From: Archilochus colubris
Lineage: Eukaryota; Chordata; Aves; Apodiformes; Trochilidae
NCBI GenBank assembly: GCA_023079485.1
Contig: CM041085.1
Coordinates: 96,731,115-96,795,114, forward strand
Length of the DNA stretch: 64,000 bases
Direction of reading: 5' to 3'
A program made the position numbers and the translations under genes. A model generated the notes under the pieces. The model saw nothing but the letters and a program-made list of their open reading frames with translations, was not told the origin of the DNA and searched no databases. Of this stretch, positions 56,757-64,000 are shown one piece after another. How positions within the stretch are numbered: position 1 is the stretch's first letter; the number at the start of each line of letters is the position of its first letter.

Positions 56757-57568
56757 TGTCTTGGTCTGGGCCAGGATAAAGGTGATTTTCTGTCTTGTAC
56801 TTTTGCTTTCAGCTAAGTCTCTTGTAAGTAGCTGCATTTGCTGAAATTAACAGCAAGTTTCTCACACAGTGTCTGCTTCTAGGACTGAAAACACTCAATG
56901 TTTATAGTTACAGCCAGAGACTGGTATGCAGAGCCAAGGACACTGCTCAGCTCTGAGGAACATTTTGCCCTGTGGAAGGAGAAAAGGAGTAAAGAGGTCA
57001 CACCTGAAACCCTCCTTTGGGGAAGAATGGGCAAGATAGATGGCCAAAATTGACCAAATTCCATCCCATACACATCATACTCAGAATAAATTTGAGGGAT
57101 CACAATGGTCAAACCCCTTCCTTCTCTTCCTGCTTCCCCTTCTTGGCCTGTCCCTGTTTGCTTTGGCATCCTGGGAAGATTCCATCCATTTGTCTGCCTG
57201 TGGTCCTGATCTGTGCCAGCCTGAATCTGTGTGTTCCTGCCTCCAGCTCCCGACTGCTGCCGACTCCAGGAGTCCAGCCTGGACTTTCCCAGGGCTGCCC
57301 TGCCCTGCACTACCACCTTGGTAGTAACATGAAAGCTACTGGAGGGAAGGGGGGAGGAATGTGGTATCAATTTTTTACTGTATATTTTTATATATTTAAT
57401 ATTTTTTCCTTTTTATCATTACTGTTTTATTAAAGTTGTGTAGTTTAGTTTCCAACCCATAAGTCTCTCTCCCTTATTCTCTCTCCTTTCTTATCAGGGA
57501 GGAGAGGGGGATTAATAGAAAGTGTCTGTCATTCGGTTTAATTGCTGGGCCAGTATTAAATCTTGACA
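56757..57568 (+). repeat. 3' LTR of the ERV-L provirus
   Basis: 812 bp, aligned end to end with the 5' LTR. Starts TGTCT and ends 'taaatcttgaca'. It contains ~27 bp ('gagggatcacaatggtcaaa' region, near 57093) absent from the 5' LTR, with an ATTAAA polyadenylation signal at 57429-57434. Both LTRs keep overlapping open frames on both strands in the GC-rich part; these reflect composition. Confidence 0.93.
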
Positions 57569-60500
57569 CAAAGAAAAAAATACTGGAGCATTCTTCTACA
57601 GACTGGTATACCACAGTGCAATGAAGACATTAATTTGGTGTGTGAGGTGCACATGATTATAGAATATTTATGCTTTTTCTCACTAAGATTTTATTTATTT
57701 ACACTGGCTAACTGTCTTTGAAATAAGATCAGCTAAGAGGTAATTGTCCTTTCCAGGCAAAACTGCCTTTTCATTGTTCCAGGATCTAACCGTTAATCAT
57801 ATCTGATTTCTGTTCTTCAGCACATGAACTAACATAAAATAGCATAAAAGTACCTTGGCTTCAAGGCACAAATATCTTTGTGTTTGTCCCATTGATTTTC
57901 AGTTTTCCACAAAATGGGTGTTTCCTAGAACCCTGCCCAATTCAAAAAACGGTTCTATCATCTTGATAATAATTTGATATAACTGTGAATCAGTAGCATC
58001 ACAAATGAAGGAACAAAAACATGTTGAAAGATGTGTTCTCTTGTCTTAAATACATTTTTTAGAAGTAGACAGACAAATGTGCTGAGACAGGGATGAGATA
58101 ATTCAGATTTTTTAGATAAGTAGCAGTTATTGGATATTGTATTAATGTATTCCTAAGTTTAATAAAATTCCTCTTTGTTCTAACATCAACCAATACTGAA
58201 ATACCTTGTAATTGCCAGCTCATAATTTGATAAACTCATCTAAGTGTTATTTAGGCGTGACGTTCATCCTGATATCCTCTTAGCTACTATATTACTTTCA
58301 AATATCTTATCTTCAAAACTAGCTTCTGCACAATATTCTGTTGCCTTCACCCATTTTCTAACACTTCCCAACTGCCCTAAATCACTTTGTTTTCTGCACC
58401 CCACAGGGAGCGCAGGTGACTTATCCTTCTCAGTCCTTCTCAATAGAACTCTATTTTCCAGCCATTCAGAAAACAAGAAAGGCAGTTGAGAAGAAATATG
58501 CCCCAAAGTGTTCAGTTGTGACAAAAAACGAGATCCAGAATATTTTGCAAAGGTTTAAGCATAGAGGTAGATAATGAAAGAGCTTCAGTTGCTATCACCA
58601 GCTTCAGAAACTCTTTCTCCAGCAACTCACCCTTTTCTTCTCTGGATTTGTTCTGAGGTGCTCTTGATGAACTTGAAAAAAAACAGGACTTGTGCTCTCC
58701 ACTTTCTTCATTATTTCCTCAATCATTGTAGGGGGAGATATGTTGGCAATGAAACAGATTATGAAAAAGGGGTGGTCATCCTCCAGCTGCCAGAAAGTAT
58801 TTGCCTTTCTCTCACTTCTTCAGTATCTCCCCTAGAGGACAGAAGAGATGGTGCATAGACAATGGCAGGACAGTTTGAATCCAGGGTGGGGGAAGAGAGG
58901 TATCAGTGTACCTTCCCCTCTGAAACCAGATGGGCATCCTCTCCTATGGCTTTAATTTTAGTTTTGACACCAGACATTCTTCCTTTCTGCTTTTAAATCA
59001 TAATATCATGCATTTTATCATCGGTACTGTAGAGCTCAGTGTACGCTTAATGTTCTGTTTTGTCCTAATGGAGGAGGAAATGGTAGGACTGAGTCTCTGG
59101 AAAGATTAACCATGGTAAATTTACTGTCAGTGTCCCATCAATAGCAACTGCAGGCTGTTAACTCTGAAAAACTCTTAATCCAACTCCTTTCATGGTTTTC
59201 AGAGAAATTTACATTCCTAATGCCTGGATTTTTTTATTAACAAAAGGATGAAAAATGTTTCTTTGTTTATGCCACATATTTCTCACTTTCCTGGGGATGG
59301 CATCTCTGCAAATAGGAGCAGTAGAACTCTTAAAGCACTTTTATTTCTTGTGGTTGTATACACTGCCTATCCCAGCAAATATGTCTTTTCATCAATCAGT
59401 TGTTCTTCCTTTCTGACCCTTATGTGTTCCTTACAGCATGCTGGTATGTTGTAGAGAAAGTTTTCCGTCTCAAGTGGAGATACTTCCGTTGAGATATGAA
59501 ACATTTAATATTGTGCAGCAAGAGAGGCTCATGTATCAAGGATGTTATTTCTGTCTAACCTGATCTTTAACTTTACTTAGAATCTATAGATGGTTGAACC
59601 AGGCAAAAACATAGACATGTTGTATTCAAGTAGCATATACTTACATTCAGTTTCTTTCTGTCACCAGCTTCACAATTTCACAGGCCATAGCAAGCTCTTC
59701 TCTTATACAGAAATAGCTGAATTGGTAATTAGGGTACCAAAAATAATGAAGAAAGAGCAATACAATTTTAATTGTGGAAACTGCTCTGGTTGTAGCATTG
59801 GAATGTCTGTATAAGAGAGTGTTCATTCCAACATATCAAACTAGGGAAAGAAAAAAAGTTACTTGACGCTATTAAGATATTAATAGTCTTCTTAACAAGC
59901 TTTCTGGAAAGAAAAATGTTAAAAAATTTACATCTTGGTTGATAAAATCAGGAAGTGCCAAACATGGAAAATTATCATTGGCTATATTATCGTGTGTAGT
60001 ATTTGTCTATTGCATCCATATTAATCTTTGGTCTTGTACTTTACTGCAAGGTTTTTTGGCAAGTCCTTTTTGGTACATATTCATGGTCTATTAGAGGATA
60101 TAGACATTACTTTTGACATTTTGCTGATATCTTTTGAAAAGGATCCATACATGTATGAACAAACCACAGAAAGTAGTTACTGCAGCTTTGAATTTCTAAC
60201 TCCTCTCTCTTCAGAATGGACATCTTTGGATACACTTTCATTCAATGTGCCTTTGACAGAAACTACAATGACATAGCAAGAAGTCAACTACAGTAGAATA
60301 GATAGGAGTCTCCCAGAGACAGTTGGTTTTTTATTCCTTGCTTAGTTTGCCCAAGCCAAACACAGGGAAAATACGTCTCTGGAGGGCAGGAATACATATG
60401 TCACCATAGTCCTTGCTGACTACATTTGCCATTTGCTTTTCCACTTTTGTTTAAATATTTTTCCTCTTTTTCATTTGATTCCTCATCTTACTTACTATTA

Positions 60501-60715
60501 AAGGTAGCTGAACAAAAGAGAGAACACTTCCCAGACACATTAGGCTGTGGGACAGCTGTAAGACCCCAGAGAGCAAGTGCCTGGAGGCAAAGAAGTATGT
60601 GTGGATCAGAAAAGGGAACAAGGATGACATTACCTCCACAGGCCCCAAAACTCTACCCTTTACACAGAGCAGGTATTTCACATGTTGAGATACTGCACAG
60701 TCTATCTGGTAGAAG
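57569..60715. other. AT-rich non-coding stretch
   Basis: About 3.1 kb without a supportable gene or recognised repeat. Frames up to ~95 codons (58574-58858 plus) show no domain. Confidence 0.45.
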
Positions 60716-60873
60716 ATCCCCATTCTCCATCCCTGGAGATATTTAAAAAGAGACTGGATGTGGCACTCAGTGCCATAGCCTAGTAACTGTCAGCAGTAGT
60801 GGATCAAGGATTGGACTTGATGATCTCTGAGGTCCCTTCCAACCCAGCCAATTCTATGATTCTATGATTCTAT
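60716..60873 (+). mobile_element. CR1 LINE, very short 3' fragment
   Basis: Plus-strand CR1 end of ~160 bp. It runs from 'ccccattctccatccctgga' through 'ctggatgtggcactcagtgcc' and 'tctctgaggtcccttccaac' to three copies of 'attctatg'. Belongs to the same group as 20.06, 35.7 and 61.5 kb. Confidence 0.93.
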
Positions 60874-61480
60874 ATTCACTGCAGGCACTAATTACAATCA
60901 TCATGGAAGTGACACTATAACTATTTAGTTTGTATTTATGTGTTGTCTGTTCAGGGAGAGAATTTGAAAATTTCTGCTCATTAGCAGTATTGAAATTGAA
61001 GAAAGTGTTCATCTTTCAATCTAGCCCCAAAACCAATTAAAATGAAATAACAGCTAAGATTTGGTAATTACAGAGTGGTTTTAATCCTAACTTCAGAAAA
61101 AAAATCCTTTCAAGTTCTCACCATAAAAACAAATTTAATTTTAATGCCTGCATTGCCTTTTTCAATAGCATCTGATTCTTTTTTCTTTAAAGAATATATG
61201 TATGGTGATATCTTCCTGCATGTAATTCCTCATCAACTTTTACCTTCATTATTCCATTGATGATAAAATGCTACTGGATTTGAAATGAAGGTGGACAGTG
61301 GACATTCTTAGAATTCATAACATGAATACTACATTGTCACTGAATAGAGAACATTTACACATTTTTAGCCATTTTCTTCACATTTGCATGATCACTGAGT
61401 GCTATGTGCAAGCTGGGCTGCATATTAGTAGGTATTATCTATTTTTATTAAACTAGTATAAATGTCTTTGAACTGAACTA
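60874..61480. other. AT-rich non-coding spacer
   Basis: About 600 bp between two CR1 copies of opposite orientation. Nothing recognised. Confidence 0.4.
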
Positions 61481-62187
61481 GAATCATAGAATCATAGAAT
61501 CCGTAGGTTGGAAAGTACCTCTGAGATCATCAAGTCCCACTGACCCACTGCCACCACAGTTACCAGACCATGGCACTGAGTGCCACATCCAGTCTCTTTT
61601 TAAATATCTCCAGGGATGGAGAATCCACCACCTCCCTGGGCAGCCCATTCCAATGCCTGATCACCCTCTCTGAAAAGAATTTTTTCCTAATATCCAACCT
61701 GAACCTCCCCTTGCAGAGCTAAAGTTCATGTCCTCTTGTCTTACTGGTAGCTACTTGGGAGAAGAGACCGATCCCCCCATGGCTCCAACCTCCTTTCAGG
61801 GAGTTGTAGAGAGTGATGAGGTCTTCCCTGAGCCTCCTCTTCTCCAGACTGAACACCCCCAGCTCCCTCAGCTCTTCCTCACAGGACTTGTGCTGCATCC
61901 CTTCACAGCCTCCTTGCTCTTCCTGGACCTGCTCTTGTACCTCAAACTCCTTCCTGAACTGAGGGGCCCAGAACTGGACACAGGACTCAAGGTGTGGCCT
62001 CACCAGCGCTGAGTACAGGGGCAGAATCACTTCCTTGGACCTGCTGGCGACGCTGTTCCTGATACAGGCCAGGATGCCATTGGCCTTCTTGGCAACCTGG
62101 GCACACTGCTGGCTCATGTTCAGCTTTCTGTCAATCCAAACTCCCAGGTCCCTTTCTGCCTGGCTGCTCTCCAGCCACTCTGTGTAA
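61481..62187 (-). mobile_element. CR1 LINE, 3' ~700 bp, with broken ORF2 end
   Basis: Minus-strand CR1, 3' end at 61481 ('gaatcatagaatcatagaat'). The frame 61719-62204 encodes the ORF2 C-terminal region ('[18 protein letters not shown]', '[20 protein letters not shown]'), but it leaves the conserved frame near its end, unlike the intact copy at 20.06-20.82 kb. Its 5' truncation point (~62187) is close to the equivalent point of that copy. Confidence 0.94.
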
Positions 62188-63364
62188 TTTCTCTGGTTTT
62201 GCATGATGAGAATTTATTTTTGAGAGTGTAACACACTGTTCATTTTTGAGAATTGAATAAAAAGTCTTCCTATCTTTCTCTGAATGTATTAATGTTGTAC
62301 TGTCAGGAAGGATTACTGTCCAGAACTGAGTAGCTGTGTGATATATTCTCTGCAAACATACCATAACATTTGGTTATTAAAGAAGGACAGAACTTCTGAA
62401 GATGAAGCATTAGATTTGCTTTAAACATGTTTTGCCTTTCCTCTTTCTTCTTCAATTTCATTTTTCCTCAAAAAAATAAACAGAACTGAACCTTTTTAGA
62501 CTTTCCTCACACAGAATAAATTCTAATGCAAAATAAAACACTATTAGCAATTCAATCAATATATAAAATAAATAAATTGGTTTAATCATTTTAGACAAAA
62601 ATATATTCCATTCTAAATAGTGTCATGTATGAAAGTGTATGTCATGAAAGTTATTTTAGTTTATCATTGTGCAAGGGTAGTTCCTCTCACACAAAAATTA
62701 AATTAGAATATTTTTTGGCAATGAAGTTCTGAATTAAAATCCTATTGTATGTACTATGTTCTGAAATAATATGTAGAATATAAGTCACTTTAAACGTTAA
62801 TAAATATGAACAAACTTTTTTTTTTTCCATTTGGTTTGTCAAACTTTTGCCTTGAAAGATGATAAAAAAATAATTGTTCAAAGCGTATCATTTGTGTGAT
62901 ATTATGGCCATATTAATAGAAAATATCATTAACAGTAAGATGTAGTATTTCTGATTAGAAATAATTTCTAATGACAAAGGGTAGATAGCATGCTTAATAC
63001 CTTTTCAAAACTTATTTTGATGGAATTCTTTTCCAGGAAACTGTGGGAAGAGTCTTGAGATTAAAATCCTAGAGGATTAATTTCAATGCAATTTTCTAAA
63101 CTTCCTCTAATTTTCTAATTTTCCTAGCACCCCTCTTCCATCATAACCTATTCAGGCAAAAAGGAGGTAAAAATCTTTGGAGCATCACCGGACCATACTG
63201 GAAACTTTATCTTGAGGTAACCCACCCAAGATTTAAAGATAAATACTTTGAATAGCCCCACTTCTCCAAAATACCTCAGTAAACAGACCTGATGTAGGTT
63301 AAAAGTAGCTCAAATGTGTAAAGGGATTCAAAAGAGGGAGGTGTTCCCAAAACAAACAAAAAAT
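62188..63364. other. AT-rich non-coding stretch
   Basis: No gene or recognised repeat. Confidence 0.45.
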
Positions 63365-63405
63365 TCTCTTCTTTTCTTTTCTTTTCTTTTCTTTTCTTTT
63401 CTTTC
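63365..63405 (+). repeat. (TTTTC)n microsatellite
   Basis: About eight units of CTTTT, uninterrupted in the centre. Confidence 0.95.
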
Positions 63406-63706
63406 TAACCACCTGGGACAAATGAGCAAGAAAAGGAAAATGGAGAAGCATACTCAGAGTACTTGTACACGATCACATTCCCAAAAGGGAAAAGAGCTGA
63501 AGAAAGATCTACCTCAGGAGCATGGACTAAGGATTTCTCTTGCAACATTTTTAACTACTAATAATCTCATCAGTAAAATGTTTCTTGTAATATTACCTTC
63601 TTACTATTTTTTCCAGTAGTTAGGCAATAATACCAGGCTTCACTATACATCTAAGATATGCATCAAATAGATGCAGGTGTGCTGGCATAGACTTGCATAG
63701 TTTACA

Positions 63707-63830
63707 TAGTATCACGGAATGATGGAGATTGGAAGGGATGTCCCATCTAGTTCAAACCCTTGCTCAAAACAGGGTCAGCTGGAACAGGTTCCTCAGGGCC
63801 TCATTCAGGTGGGTACATCTTCAAGAATCA
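63707..63830 (-). mobile_element. CR1 LINE, degraded 3' end
   Basis: Begins 'atagtatcacggaatgatgg' and 'gattggaagggatgtccc', followed by 'agttcaaacccttgctc' and 'ggtcagctggaacaggttcc'. These are recognisable CR1 3' UTR blocks on the minus strand. Old and diverged. Confidence 0.7.
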
Positions 63831-63914
63831 AAGCTCCACATGCTAGGATTACCATTTCAATTTAAAACCTCAGACATGGGAAAACACTGACCAAAGTATA
63901 TTCAGCTGGCTCCA

Positions 63915-64000
63915 TGTCACAGTTTAAGAACCAGGCATCTGCTCACTCACCCCTTCCACCCTCTGGGGGAGAGGGAGGAGAGAATCCAACTAAAAGCCTG
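63915..64000 (-). mobile_element. Start of an avian ERV LTR, cut by the window edge
   Basis: Reads 'tgtcacagtttaagaaccag', then 'tctgctcactcacccctt' and 'gggggagagggaggagagaatc'. This resembles the reverse complement of the 3' end of the LTR family at 2.69-3.13 kb. A TG at 63915 would be the complement of its terminal CA. Only ~86 bp are visible. Confidence 0.5.

Larger units (their letters stand above)
51714..57568 (+). mobile_element. ERV-L-class endogenous retrovirus provirus, env-less, defective
   Basis: A ~5.85-kb plus-strand provirus with paired LTRs (51714-52498 and 56757-57568), a gag-like frame, then protease, reverse transcriptase, RNase H and integrase remnants in retroviral order. 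No env follows integrase, as in ERV-L/class III elements, and the Gag is of ERV-L type. LTR ends are TGTCA...TGACA (the 3' LTR now starts TGTCT). Flanks are AAAAG on the left and CAAAG on the right, a likely 5-bp target-site duplication with one difference. The internal part (~4.3 kb) is shorter than a full ERV-L because part of pol is deleted. I see no dUTPase domain at the end of pol. Confidence 0.92.

Noticed and set aside
1..64000. CRISPR arrays, operons, rRNA genes, prokaryotic signals
   Set aside because: None present. Regular repeats are microsatellites or mobile elements, and the sequence is clearly vertebrate nuclear DNA.

Overview
The window looks like AT-rich nuclear DNA of a bird. 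It holds many CR1 LINE fragments with the avian 3' end (a conserved 'ttggaagggacct' block plus short 'attctatg'-type end repeats), several LTR families typical of avian ERVs, and one ERV-L-class provirus. I see no bacterial operon structure, CRISPR array, rRNA gene or convincing host exon. It reads as an intergenic or large-intron gene desert. Which bird cannot be decided from the sequence.

Layout. 1-20 kb: a CR1 3' end at 256-504, a solo-LTR-like repeat at about 2.69-3.13 kb, simple repeats, a truncated copy (8.9-9.2 kb) of the family also seen at 33.8 kb, and a CR1 ORF2 fragment at 11.1-11.4 kb. 20-36 kb: two CR1 copies in opposite orientations (20.06-20.82 and 21.28-21.67 kb), a GC-rich block of unknown origin (23.3-23.6 kb), a GC-richer LTR-like unit on the minus strand with internal repeats (26.6-27.4 kb), and a near-perfect palindromic element with target-site duplication and a tRNA-like pol III promoter (33.76-34.15 kb). 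36-51 kb: mostly unannotatable AT-rich DNA, with an old CR1 at 43.6 kb, a long rearranged CR1 at 45.6-46.7 kb and a degenerate LTR at 49.6-49.9 kb. 51.7-57.6 kb: an ERV-L-class provirus, LTR-gag-pro-pol-LTR, with no env seen. 57-64 kb: two more CR1 fragments, a third fragment near the right edge, and the start of another LTR running off the end.

The provirus is the main coding feature. Its gag-like frame is open for 589 codons from the first ATG after the LTR, in strong initiation context. The encoded protein starts with three to four hydrophobic, probably membrane-spanning segments before a proline/alanine/acidic linker and an ERV-L-type Gag region. The pro-pol part is dead: frameshifts, stop codons, and a deletion that removes the reverse transcriptase active site and most of the polymerase. 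An intact gag beside a ruined pol is the most interesting coding observation. The 33.8-kb palindrome, with tRNA-like A and B boxes between 96-bp inverted arms and a relative at 9 kb, is the most unusual non-coding one.

All family assignments come from reading and recall; no database search was run. Boundaries of old repeats are approximate.
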